The notes beneath the pieces are model-generated. The model was not told the origin of the DNA and ran no database searches. It worked only from the letters and a program-made list of their open reading frames with translations. This document shows, piece by piece, positions 15,019-23,425 of a stretch of DNA of 64,000 bases. Source of the DNA: Evansella vedderi (GTDB taxonomy: Bacteria; Bacillota; Bacilli; Bacillales; Salisediminibacteriaceae); the NCBI RefSeq assembly GCF_030813435.1, contig NZ_JAUSUG010000016.1, positions 79,613 through 143,612 of the forward strand. The letters are read 5' to 3'. Position numbers and translations under genes: made by a program. Within the stretch, counting starts at the first letter, position 1. Every line of letters starts with the position of its first letter.

Positions 15019-16200
15019 TTGGAAATGGAATTAATTTTACAACAAATTGACGAGGTTTATGAAAATGTTTTGGAATGGCGCCGTTATTTGCATCAGCATC
15101 CTGAGTTATCTTTTCAAGAGTACGAAACGTCTCAATATGTATATGATGTACTTAAAGAGTTGGGAGGATTTGAACTAAATCGGCCGACCAAAACAAGTGT
15201 TGTCGCCTGCCTAAAAGGAAAAAAATCGGGTAAAGTGATTGCATTACGTGCAGATATGGACGCCCTGCCGGTCCAAGAGAAGACGGAACTTCCGTTTTCT
15301 TCAACAAATGAAGGAATCATGCATGCCTGTGCACATGATGGCCATACCGCCATGCTCCTTGGGGCAGCAAAAGTGTTGAAAAACAATCAACATTTATTAC
15401 ATGGAGAAATTGTTTTTATTTTTCAACATGCAGAGGAATTACCACCTGGAGGTGCACAAGAAATGGTTGCGGCAGGTGTACTTGACGGAGTTGATCAAGT
15501 TGTAGGGATTCATTTAATGTCAACGATACCTTATGGAACCATAGGTATTCGTCAAGGGGCGATTACCTCTGCTAGCGATATTTTTGAAATTAAGATTCAA
15601 GGTAAAGGTGGACATGCTTCTACTCCTGAACTAACGGTTGACCCTGTAGCAATCGGGGCACAAATGGTTACAGCATTAAATCATATTGTTTCACGAACGG
15701 TTGCCCCGTTGAATTCTGCGGTTGTTTCTGTAACGAAGTTCCAAGGTGGCGGTCCGGCTCTCAACGTTATTCCAGATTCTGTTTCCATTGGCGGCTCTGT
15801 AAGAGTGATTAATGGAGAAACAAGGGCGTTAATAAAACAACGAATCAGTGAAATAGCAGACGGCTATGCTAAGGCAAATGGAGCAGAGGCAAAAGTCGAA
15901 TATACGTATGGCTATAATCCTGTTCAAAATGACCCGAAAATGACTGAATGTTTAAGTGCAATGATCCGAGAACATTTCCAAGATAAAACACTAGAGATAA
16001 TTGATCCGATGCTAGGTGGTGAGGATTTCTCAGCTTTCAGTGATGAGAGGCCAGGTTGTTATGTAATGATCGGAGCAGGTAATGAACAGAAAGGTATTGT
16101 TTATCCCCATCACCATCCTAAGTTTGATATCGATGAAGATGCTCTAAAAGAAGGGCTGAAGTTTCATGTTTTAACAGCTTTAACACTCACTACGAGGTAA
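15019..16200 (+). CDS. M20 family amidohydrolase (N-acyl-amino acid hydrolase type)
   Basis: This 393-residue cytoplasmic di-metal amidohydrolase belongs to the M20D group (AbgB, IAA-amino acid and N-acetyl-amino acid hydrolases). Its motifs are WRRYLHQHPELSFQEYET, ALRADMDALPVQE, HACAHDGHTAMLLGAA (metal ligands Cys104 and His106), HAEELPPGGA, and the C-terminal GGEDFSAFSD ... HHHPKFDIDE. It would cleave an N-acyl or N-aroyl amino acid or dipeptide. TTG at 15019 is preferred because TAGGAGG lies 7 bases before it; the ATG two codons later is too far. The next gene, 32 bases on, encodes an AbgT-type transporter, as in p-aminobenzoyl-glutamate use. The substrate is not proven. Confidence 0.9.
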   Translation: MEMELILQQIDEVYENVLEWRRYLHQHPELSFQEYETSQYVYDVLKELGGFELNRPTKTSVVACLKGKKSGKVIALRADMDALPVQEKTELPFSSTNEGIMHACAHDGHTAMLLGAAKVLKNNQHLLHGEIVFIFQHAEELPPGGAQEMVAAGVLDGVDQVVGIHLMSTIPYGTIGIRQGAITSASDIFEIKIQGKGGHASTPELTVDPVAIGAQMVTALNHIVSRTVAPLNSAVVSVTKFQGGGPALNVIPDSVSIGGSVRVINGETRALIKQRISEIADGYAKANGAEAKVEYTYGYNPVQNDPKMTECLSAMIREHFQDKTLEIIDPMLGGEDFSAFSDERPGCYVMIGAGNEQKGIVYPHHHPKFDIDEDALKEGLKFHVLTALTLTTR

Positions 16201-16232
16201 ATATTCGATAATTTGATGAGGAGGGGGTTCCA

Positions 16233-17759
16233 TTGCCCAGAAATAAAAAACATGAGAAAAGGACTTTTTTTGATCGATTGTTAGATTCCATCGAATATGG
16301 TGGAAATAAATTACCTGATCCAATTGTATTATTTTTCATTCTTTGTGGACTGACTTTAGTTGCATCGTTTGTTACGAGTTTATTCCATGTATCTGCGACC
16401 CATCCAGTCACTGGCGAAACAGTTGTGGCTAATAATTTACTTAATGGGGAAGGGTTAATTGATATTTTAACAAACATGGTTACTAATTTCAGTACATTCC
16501 CAGCGCTTGGACTTGTTCTTATCGTCATGATTGGTGTCGGACTTGCGGAACAAAGTGGATTTTTTAATGCGATTATGAAGCGTGCTGTCATTTCCACTCC
16601 TAAAAGGTTACTTATTCCATCCATTATTTTAATTGCAATTATAGGAAATGTAGCTGGAGATGCTGGACCAGTTGTCCTACCGCCTCTTGCTGCCACGATT
16701 CTTATGGCGTTTGGCTATCATCCGTTAGTCGGATTAGTAGCTGCCTATGCTTCTACATTAGGAGCTTTTGCTGCTAACTTCTTTCTTGGAATGTCAGATA
16801 CATTAGTTGCAGGATTTACAGGACCAGCTGGACAAACAGTTGACCCTAGTTATGTGGCAAATCCTGCGATGAACTATTACTTTATTGCAGTTTCAGCCAT
16901 TATTCTATTATTTGTAGCTGTTTGGGTCACTCATAAGTTTACGATTCCACGTTTTGGTACCTATACAGGAGAAATTCATGAAATGGAAAAGGTTACTCAA
17001 GAAGAAAAACGGGGACTAAGATGGGCAGGAATTTCTACGGCAATTTTTGTTATTGCAATCCTTTGTTTAATTCTTCCTGAAAACGGGATTTTGCGAAATC
17101 CTGAGACAGGATCGATCATCGAGAACTCTCCATTTATAAGTGGGATCGTCCCATTACTGACAATCTTTTTCTTCATCCCTGGTCTTTTTTATGGAATTGG
17201 TGCAAAATCCATTAAAAATTCACGAGATTTTGGAGAAATGCTTGGAAAGTCAATGGCAACGATGGGGCCATATATCGTGTTAGTGTTCGCCGCTTCACAG
17301 TTACTCGCTTTCTTTGCTTCTAGTAATTTAGGTCCGATTATTGCAATTAAAGGGGCAGACTTCTTAAATAGTACTGGATTGACGGGTGTTCCTTTAATAG
17401 TAATGTTTATTATTTTTGTAGCATTTATTAATTTAATCATTGGTAGTGCTTCAGCAAAATGGGCTATTCTTGCACCCATTTTCGTTCCTATGTTTATGTT
17501 TTTAGATTATCATCCTGCATTTACACAAGCAATGTATCGAGTAGGAGATGCGATTACAAATCCCATTACACCAATGGTACCTTATCTCGTATTACTATTG
17601 TCATTTGCTAGGAGATTTGATAAAAACATTGGCTTGGGTACATTAATTGCTGCGTTATTCCCGTATACACTATTTTTCGGGTTATTTTGGATCATTATAG
17701 TTGTCATTTGGTACTTGCTTGGTATTCCAGTAGGTCCAGAGGGTCCAGTACATTTATAA
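16233..17759 (+). CDS. AbgT family transporter
   Basis: This is a polytopic membrane protein of 508 residues of the AbgT (p-aminobenzoyl-glutamate transporter) family. It has a cytoplasmic start with FFDRLLDSIEYGGNKLPDPIVLFF, a re-entrant region with GDAGPVVLPPLAA, a second with GSASAKWAILAPIFVPMF, and the end motif ITPMVPYLVLLL. AbgT proteins import aminobenzoyl-glutamate or export sulfonamides. The start is TTG behind GAGGAGGGGG. It is co-transcribed with the M20 amidohydrolase upstream, which suggests import and hydrolysis of an acylated amino acid. Expression is likely controlled by the regulator encoded upstream. Confidence 0.93.
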   Translation: MPRNKKHEKRTFFDRLLDSIEYGGNKLPDPIVLFFILCGLTLVASFVTSLFHVSATHPVTGETVVANNLLNGEGLIDILTNMVTNFSTFPALGLVLIVMIGVGLAEQSGFFNAIMKRAVISTPKRLLIPSIILIAIIGNVAGDAGPVVLPPLAATILMAFGYHPLVGLVAAYASTLGAFAANFFLGMSDTLVAGFTGPAGQTVDPSYVANPAMNYYFIAVSAIILLFVAVWVTHKFTIPRFGTYTGEIHEMEKVTQEEKRGLRWAGISTAIFVIAILCLILPENGILRNPETGSIIENSPFISGIVPLLTIFFFIPGLFYGIGAKSIKNSRDFGEMLGKSMATMGPYIVLVFAASQLLAFFASSNLGPIIAIKGADFLNSTGLTGVPLIVMFIIFVAFINLIIGSASAKWAILAPIFVPMFMFLDYHPAFTQAMYRVGDAITNPITPMVPYLVLLLSFARRFDKNIGLGTLIAALFPYTLFFGLFWIIIVVIWYLLGIPVGPEGPVHL

Positions 17760-17940
17760 GGTTTTATAGTGGGGAAGGTAAAAAACTAGACAAATCTTTA
17801 AAGGAACATAAACTTGTTAAAGCACTCATATAACATGAAACATTATTCGGGGGCTTTTTCGGAGGTAGTGCATGTAGTTTGTCACTTTACTTGGAGCCTT
17901 TGCGGGCATGACTCTCTTGGCAGGAAGTGGCAAACTAATA

Positions 17941-17982
17941 AGCACCGTAGACCGGACTATGTCGAGGTTTACGGTGCTTTTA
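17941..17982. terminator. Bidirectional terminator between convergent AbgT and NmrA-like genes
   Basis: AGCACCGTAGACC (17941-17953) pairs with GGTTTACGGTGCT (17966-17978), followed by TTTT on the plus strand. It lies 9 bases past the minus-strand gene's stop. The 180 bases between the AbgT stop and this hairpin show no supported gene. Confidence 0.75.
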
Positions 17983-17990
17983 GTTATGGA

Positions 17991-18908
17991 TCAGCTATTT
18001 CCGTCCTCCTCAGCGACGGGGGCGAAAAATCCTTGCTGCACACCTTGTTTTATCCACTCTACTAGCGGAGTGCCAGGTGCAGCAGTGCGCAACTCGTCAA
18101 TGACTTGGTTTGGCTTAGGCAGTAAATTAGTATTTAATCCAATCCATTTGTACATTTCGGCCAAGCCTTCTGCCGTTTCCTTGCCCATTACTGGAGCTAA
18201 CGCTTCTTCAAACGCTTCTACTGGGAGAGAGTAAAACTGTATCTCTCGATTCAATACAGCACTGAATTGCTCAGCCAGTTGATTTCCTGTTAGGGCCTCA
18301 GATCCTACGATAGGTAATGTCTGCCCTGCCAGCTCTGGATGGTTAAGGGCATATACTGCATAAGCAGCCGCATCTTCTATGCTGATCCAGGCGATTGCAT
18401 GATTGGCTGGAACAGGATAAGCCAGTGTTTCGTTGCCAACAACACCAGGAATAAGGAAATTCTCCATATAAAGTGTAGGTTTAAGGATGATAGACGGAAT
18501 GCCGCTTTCCTTAACATAGAAAATCAATTCTCTCGCACTCTCTAAGGCAGCGACATCTGTAACATCATCGGGATAAAAAATGTTGGTAGTAATAACTAGA
18601 AGTTTAACATTTGCTTTTTGGGCGACATCGACGGTATTGCGGATTTGTTGACGAATGCGCTCCACATTATAATCCACTGGCAATTGCAGGAACACTTTGC
18701 TGACTCCCTCATGAGCTGAAGTTAGACTGTCTACATTTGACAGATCGCCAACAAAGGCATTAATGCCTTGCTCTTGAAGCTGAGAAACTTTGTCAGAACT
18801 TCGTACAATCGTATGAACGGTATATCCTTCTTTCAGAAGTTTTCGGGCGACTGCACCTCCTCGCACGCCACCAGCTCCATAAACCAATACTTTATCCTTA
18901 ATTTCCAT
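17991..18908 (-). CDS. NmrA-like NAD(P)-binding oxidoreductase
   Basis: This 305-residue cytoplasmic Rossmann-fold protein of the NmrA/atypical SDR family has a nucleotide-binding loop near the N-terminus, VLVYGAGGVRGGAVARKLL, then FVGDLSNVDSL, and a C-terminal substrate part. It lacks the YxxxK catalytic pair of classical SDRs. Relatives act as quinone reductases or redox-sensing regulators. It is divergent from an HxlR-family regulator gene 138 bases away, a layout common for electrophile- or quinone-responsive pairs. A palindrome (18934-18947) lies just upstream of its start. Confidence 0.85.
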   Translation of the reverse strand: MEIKDKVLVYGAGGVRGGAVARKLLKEGYTVHTIVRSSDKVSQLQEQGINAFVGDLSNVDSLTSAHEGVSKVFLQLPVDYNVERIRQQIRNTVDVAQKANVKLLVITTNIFYPDDVTDVAALESARELIFYVKESGIPSIILKPTLYMENFLIPGVVGNETLAYPVPANHAIAWISIEDAAAYAVYALNHPELAGQTLPIVGSEALTGNQLAEQFSAVLNREIQFYSLPVEAFEEALAPVMGKETAEGLAEMYKWIGLNTNLLPKPNQVIDELRTAAPGTPLVEWIKQGVQQGFFAPVAEEDGNS

Positions 18909-18933
18909 TGTTCTTCATCCTTTCGTTTACTAA

Positions 18934-18947
18934 TAGTAATTTTACTA
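18934..18947. promoter_or_regulatory. Candidate HxlR operator (TAGTAATTTTACTA)
   Basis: A perfect 6+2+6 palindrome in the 138-base divergent region, 25 bases upstream of the NmrA-like start. TACTA-type half-sites are reported for YodB/HxlR-family repressors, so binding by the product of 19047-19373 is plausible. Confidence 0.45.
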
Positions 18948-19046
18948 TTTTAGCTATATAATAAACGCATAAATTCAAATATGTAAGTACGCACATTAGA
19001 GATATATACTATCCTTTAGGATACCTTAAAGAAGGAGGGAAACAGA

Positions 19047-19373
19047 GTGGATAAACAACACTCACAATGTCCGGTTGAATTTACGGTCAATATGGTTGGA
19101 GGTAAGTATAAGCTGGTCATTTTGTATCAGCTTGCGATTCATGGGGTTAGGCGGTTCAATGAATTAAGAAGGGAATTATCCAATATTACGCCGCGTACAC
19201 TCACTCGCCAGTTACGTGAGCTCGAAAGCGATGGGCTGATTAATCGGCAAGTGTATTCTGAAATTCCACCCAAGGTTGAGTATTCACTATCAGAGACCGG
19301 GAAGAGTCTTTATTCTTTACTTCTCCAATTTGAGAAGTGGGGTTTGAACTATATGGCAAATAACCCAAAATAA
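19047..19373 (+). CDS. HxlR family transcriptional regulator
   Basis: This 108-residue winged-helix regulator shows the HxlR core: CPVEFTVNMVGGKYKLVILYQL, FNELRRELSNITPRTLTRQLRELESDGLI, and VEYSLSETGKSLYSLL. Cys8 is at the place used by YodB/HypR-type redox sensors to detect quinones or disulfide stress. The start is GTG behind GAAGGAGGG. It is transcribed away from the NmrA-like oxidoreductase gene, its most likely target. Confidence 0.92.
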   Translation: MDKQHSQCPVEFTVNMVGGKYKLVILYQLAIHGVRRFNELRRELSNITPRTLTRQLRELESDGLINRQVYSEIPPKVEYSLSETGKSLYSLLLQFEKWGLNYMANNPK

Positions 19374-19473
19374 TGATGGGGGGTAATAAGTACCAGTAGG
19401 CGTCCTGAAGGCTAATGGGATAATTTCGTTTATTACGTAAGGGTTGAAATCTCAACAAACTTTGAGTTGCGTT

Positions 19474-19519
19474 AAAAAAGGATAGGTAAAGCAGTTGTGA
19501 TTACTGCTATACTATCCTT
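19474..19519 (-). terminator. Intrinsic terminator of GAF-PucR regulator gene
   Basis: On the minus strand a 17-bp imperfect stem (19478-19495 with 19503-19519) is followed by CCTTTTTTAAC. It lies about 35 bases past the stop of the minus-strand gene. Confidence 0.8.
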
Positions 19520-19552
19520 CCTCTCCTGTGATCCGAACACGTTGCCTCTACA

Positions 19553-21658
19553 TTATGATTGGTTATAAGTTGCTTCTAAGTGACACGCTAGTTGTATTTT
19601 TAATACATCCTCATTATTTTGAAAGTCAATTTGAAGCAAATCTTCCATTTTTTTTAGTCGTTGGTAAAGCGTATTAATGTGAATATGCAGGTCTTTCGCT
19701 GTTTTCGTAGCAGATCGATTGTATTCGATGTAAGTAAGAAGCGTTTTTTCTAAATCTTTGTTTCTATCGTTATCAGACCTTAAAGGAGATAAGACATCAT
19801 GTACAAATTGTTCTATTTCTTGTGAGGATTGATTTAAAAATAAACGATTTAAACCAATATCTTCGTAACAAATAATATCATTTCTATTGCGATCAGCTAA
19901 ATAAGAAAGAGTCTTATTTGCTTCCTCGTAACATTTCTTGACATTATATAGTCCCTTATAAGTACTACTGATCCCACCGCGGAAGAGAGTGTTATTATTC
20001 TTTTTATACTCCTTTCTAATGGAATGAATTTTAGTTTGGATTTGATTGAGGTCATCAAGTTCTATACTTGATAAAAGTAATATGACTTTATTATGGAATC
20101 CATAAATTAACTTGTCTGAAATCATTAGTTCACTTTTTATTTTGGAAACTAGTTGATGTATTTCTACCTCAAGTAGTTGTAAGTCAGAGTATACCGGTAT
20201 CTCTAAAATAGCGATAAAACAATAGGATGAAATAGTTATCCCAATTTCATTTGCTTGTTGGATTAAATGTTCTTCATCTTTATAGTTTAGTAAACTTTGA
20301 AATTGTTCGTGACTTTTTTTATAAAAGATTTCAGCAATTGTTTGTTTTTTGACTAATTCTAGAGCTAAAACAGAACTACCTTGCTCCAGGGTCATTTGGT
20401 CGGACATAGATAGTGGCTCTGATAAATTAACAATGAAGCAACCTAGAAAAGCGATACCGTTATATATTGGATAAAGTAAATAACGATTGCTATCACAGTT
20501 ACTCACCGTAACATGTAAGGAATTACGTTTTTCCATAAAAATTATATTTATTTCAAAAATACTGAAGGGGGAGTGAGTTTTTTTATTAGAATAGAATTTA
20601 TTTTCTAGTGCATTAAAAAAAGATAGTGACGGTTTAATCATATGATTTAATTCGTAAATAATTTTTTCAACTCCTTGATTTTGCAAGGATATATTCATTA
20701 ATGCTTGGTGTACCTCGTACCTTTTTTGAAGTTGTATATTTTTTTCTTGAAGTTCTTTACTTAACTCTGTAACTTCTACTAATCTTTTATTAGCTTCTGT
20801 ATAATATTTTGCATTTTGAATAGCAATGGCAGTTTGTTCAGCAAACCCTTGCAACAATTGTAAGTCATGATCCACGAATATTTTCTTTTGGTTCCATTGA
20901 TGAATAAGCATGACACCAATTCTTTTGTCTGCGATTGAGACTGGGACACACATTGCAGCTTCAGGAGATTTCCCGGCAGTAATATAGTCAAAGTTTTCAG
21001 TGGAGATATTGTTTTTGGCCATTTCCTCATAAACTTCTTTTTGTGAATTGAATATTCTACCTTCCCCGTCCTCGAATACTTTACCAGTAATGGATTCCCC
21101 AACTTTAAATTTCACGTTATAGATGGTGTTATTGAATCCAATAGGCGCTTTAGGTGTTAATCGTTTACTTACTTCATCATAAAGAAATAATAAACCTGCA
21201 TCAGCTGCGGGAAATACTTTAAGAGCATTAATTATTATCTTTTCCAATACTTCATCAAGGTCAAGACTGGATGTTATGGAGTGAATACTATTGATGAGAT
21301 TATATAGTTGATTATCTTTCCTATCGATAGTTTTGTTTGAGAGAAAAAGGTAAAAAAAGTAATATAAATGCTGTCTCTCTTCTTCAGATAAAGGTATTGA
21401 TTGTAAATAAACACACACACTTACTTGATTTCCCTCAGGATAAAAATAATATAGAATCACTCTGTTCCTTTCTTTTACTATCTTTAATGAGTTTTCTTCC
21501 TTATTTGAGTAGAGAATGGAAGGGGGCAGGGGCAGGTTTTTCCCGTTATTATAAATTAAGTACTGATAATTATTGATATCATTATATCCCCACACTTGAA
21601 ATGGACTATCCTTCAATTTTTCTTTTAAAAATAAAATACTGTACTCCATTTCATTCAT
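19553..21658 (-). CDS. GAF domain PucR/CdaR-type transcriptional regulator
   Basis: This 701-residue cytoplasmic regulator has an N-terminal region of unknown fold (1-120) and a GAF domain (about 130-285; VGESITGKVFEDGEGRIFNS, AAMCVPVSIADKRIGVMLIHQ). A coiled segment follows (about 285-320), then a second sensor-like region (about 320-450), a GGDEF-like PucR region (about 470-610) and a C-terminal PucR helix-turn-helix (about 640-690; TLLTYIEYNRSATKTAKDLHIHINTLYQRLKKMEDLL). This class activates purine, sugar-diacid or amino-acid catabolic genes on binding a small ligand. It is divergent from the DUF5058/M20 operon, the natural target. GGAGG precedes the ATG. Confidence 0.88.
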   Translation of the reverse strand: MNEMEYSILFLKEKLKDSPFQVWGYNDINNYQYLIYNNGKNLPLPPSILYSNKEENSLKIVKERNRVILYYFYPEGNQVSVCVYLQSIPLSEEERQHLYYFFYLFLSNKTIDRKDNQLYNLINSIHSITSSLDLDEVLEKIIINALKVFPAADAGLLFLYDEVSKRLTPKAPIGFNNTIYNVKFKVGESITGKVFEDGEGRIFNSQKEVYEEMAKNNISTENFDYITAGKSPEAAMCVPVSIADKRIGVMLIHQWNQKKIFVDHDLQLLQGFAEQTAIAIQNAKYYTEANKRLVEVTELSKELQEKNIQLQKRYEVHQALMNISLQNQGVEKIIYELNHMIKPSLSFFNALENKFYSNKKTHSPFSIFEINIIFMEKRNSLHVTVSNCDSNRYLLYPIYNGIAFLGCFIVNLSEPLSMSDQMTLEQGSSVLALELVKKQTIAEIFYKKSHEQFQSLLNYKDEEHLIQQANEIGITISSYCFIAILEIPVYSDLQLLEVEIHQLVSKIKSELMISDKLIYGFHNKVILLLSSIELDDLNQIQTKIHSIRKEYKKNNNTLFRGGISSTYKGLYNVKKCYEEANKTLSYLADRNRNDIICYEDIGLNRLFLNQSSQEIEQFVHDVLSPLRSDNDRNKDLEKTLLTYIEYNRSATKTAKDLHIHINTLYQRLKKMEDLLQIDFQNNEDVLKIQLACHLEATYNQS

Positions 21659-21682
21659 TTATAATCCTCCTTCTTCTGTTGT

Positions 21683-21735
21683 GTAATAACATACATTGAA
21701 ATGTGTATTATTGTGTATGTTATTACATTGTAATA
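21683..21735. promoter_or_regulatory. Overlapping palindromes in the PucR-DUF5058 divergent region
   Basis: A perfect 13-bp inverted repeat, GTAATAACATACA (21683-21695) and TGTATGTTATTAC (21714-21726), has an 18-base centre. A second palindrome, TATTAC-ATT-GTAATA (21721-21735), overlaps its right arm. Both lie just upstream of the regulator start in the 300-base divergent gap. They are candidate binding sites for the PucR-type regulator. The remaining ~225 bases to the DUF5058 gene show no other feature I can support. Confidence 0.5.
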
Positions 21736-21960
21736 GTGTCACCTCAAGTGTATAGTAAAAAGTGTAGAAAATAAAGTCAGAATATTAAGATTTGGTATAG
21801 AAAGAAAGACGAATGACTACTCTATCTCAAACGCTAACCACTATTACTAGATTAAAATAGAAAGTTCCTACTTTTTAATCTATTTATAGCAGTTCAATAT
21901 CCAAGTTACTATGATTCTGCGAATTTTGAAAACGTTATCAAATCAAAAAAGGTGGTGCTA

Positions 21961-22674
21961 ATGATGGAAGAGGCAATGAGGCTGGCTAGTGGTATTTTAG
22001 TCTGGATGATTGCATTAATGGTCTTGGCAGTGGTCATTTTTCAGGCGATTAAGTTCATTTTGTTAGCAAAGGATGCAGGCAAGGAAATTGGCATGGCAAA
22101 ACATGAGATAAACAGCGCATTAAAAACGGGAGCTATTACAGCAATCGGTCCTTCATTTGCGATTATTATTGTGGCCTTATCTTTGATCCCTTTCCTCGGG
22201 GAGGCTCTGACGCTAATGCGTATTGGTATTATTGGGTCGGCTCCAATTGAATCAGTAGGTGCTAGTCTGGGGGCGAACGCTTATGGCACTGAATTAGGCA
22301 GCGCGGGATTTAACACTCAAGCATTTACGGCGGTTGTCTGGACGCTATGTTTAGGAGGGGCAGGCTGGTTACTGTTTGTGGCGCTGGCTACGAAGTCAAT
22401 GAACAAGCTGGAAAAGAAAGTGATCAATAAAAATGAGAAAAACAAAAAGATTATGATGGTTGTGGCAACGGCTGCAATGGTTGCTGCTTTCGGGAACTTA
22501 GCAAGTGCTGAAATGGTTAAAGGAATGGAATACATCGTTGCTGTTCTCGTAGCTAGCGTTAGTATGTTCATTTTAACAGCATTAGCAGACAAGCTGCAGA
22601 GGAATTGGATACGGGAATGGTCACTAGGGCTTTCGATTCTTGTCAGTTTAGTTGTAGGTTACTTTATTATCTGA
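21961..22674 (+). CDS. DUF5058 family membrane protein
   Basis: This 237-residue polytopic membrane protein has about six transmembrane helices. Its N-terminal stretch (AIKFILLAKDAGKEIGM, ALKTGAITAIGPSFAIIIVALSLIPFLGEAL) matches what I know of DUF5058 proteins. Function is not established; genes of this family often occur next to M20 amidohydrolases and a second membrane protein, as here, which suggests a two-subunit transporter. The ATG at 21961 follows AAAGGTGG; an in-frame GTG at 21952 lies inside that site. It is the first gene of a three-gene operon (19-base and 24-base gaps). Confidence 0.75.
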   Translation: MMEEAMRLASGILVWMIALMVLAVVIFQAIKFILLAKDAGKEIGMAKHEINSALKTGAITAIGPSFAIIIVALSLIPFLGEALTLMRIGIIGSAPIESVGASLGANAYGTELGSAGFNTQAFTAVVWTLCLGGAGWLLFVALATKSMNKLEKKVINKNEKNKKIMMVVATAAMVAAFGNLASAEMVKGMEYIVAVLVASVSMFILTALADKLQRNWIREWSLGLSILVSLVVGYFII

Positions 22675-22693
22675 CGATAAGGGGGTATAGATT

Positions 22694-23401
22694 ATGGCTA
22701 TGAGAGAAGAAGAAGTTGGAAGAGCTGTCAGCAGTACGAGTAATTCCGGAATGGAACAATTTCATGCAAGAGCTCATTACTGGGGGCGGTTGACAGTTTG
22801 GGCTGCGCTTATCTTAACATTGTCATTACCAATCGTTCTTTCATTTTTTCTCGGACATCATCCTGGCTGGAATGTGATTTTGAGCGCATTTCTCGCCTAT
22901 GCAGGAATTGTTGCTGTTGTCTGGGTGCTTGAGCCCCTCATGTATTACACCATTTTAGGTGTTTCAGGAACTTATATTGGTTTTTTGACAGGCAATGTAG
23001 GGAATATGTGCTTGCCAGCTGCAGCGTCTGCCCAAAATGCGATTGGCGTAGAACCAGGAACGAAAAAAGGAGAAATAACAGCGACACTTGCAATAGGTGC
23101 AGCATCATTAGTAAACAAAGTATTTCTTATTCCAATGATTCTTGTAGGAGCCTTACTAGTTTCAAGAATACCAGAGCATATCCAACAAGTGTTTCCATTT
23201 ATTTTACCAGCCATTTTTGGTGGGGTATTGGCTCAGTTTGCAATGAAAAAACCAATTTATGGTGTTATTGGGCTTGTGATTGGATTTGTAATTAATTTAA
23301 CAGCACTAGTTGTTTATATGAAAATGTTACTATGCATTATTTTAACCATCACTATTTGCCTCTTTTTAGAAAAGATAAATGAAGCAAAAGCTTCTGTATA
23401 A
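22694..23401 (+). CDS. Polytopic membrane protein paired with DUF5058 protein
   Basis: This 235-residue protein has a soluble N-terminal 35 residues and about six transmembrane helices. A conserved-looking loop, GFLTGNVGNMCLPAAASAQNAIGVEPGTKKGEI, could form a substrate path. I do not recognise a named family beyond its repeated neighbour relation to DUF5058. Spacing of 19 bases from the DUF5058 gene and 24 bases to the amidohydrolase ATG suggests one operon. The pair probably transports the amidohydrolase substrate across the membrane; this is inference from context. Confidence 0.7.
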   Translation: MAMREEEVGRAVSSTSNSGMEQFHARAHYWGRLTVWAALILTLSLPIVLSFFLGHHPGWNVILSAFLAYAGIVAVVWVLEPLMYYTILGVSGTYIGFLTGNVGNMCLPAAASAQNAIGVEPGTKKGEITATLAIGAASLVNKVFLIPMILVGALLVSRIPEHIQQVFPFILPAIFGGVLAQFAMKKPIYGVIGLVIGFVINLTALVVYMKMLLCIILTITICLFLEKINEAKASV

Positions 23402-23425
23402 TAATCAAGGGTGGGGACTTTTTCT

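Noticed and set aside
16190..16696. 168-residue antisense frame opposite the AbgT gene
   Set aside because: The plus-strand AbgT frame is clearly the gene; the antisense frame has low-complexity composition and no start signal.
17814..18234. Open frames before and across the NmrA-like gene on the plus strand
   Set aside because: They overlap a clear minus-strand gene and its terminator; a short hydrophobic stretch around 17880-17940 is too small to call.
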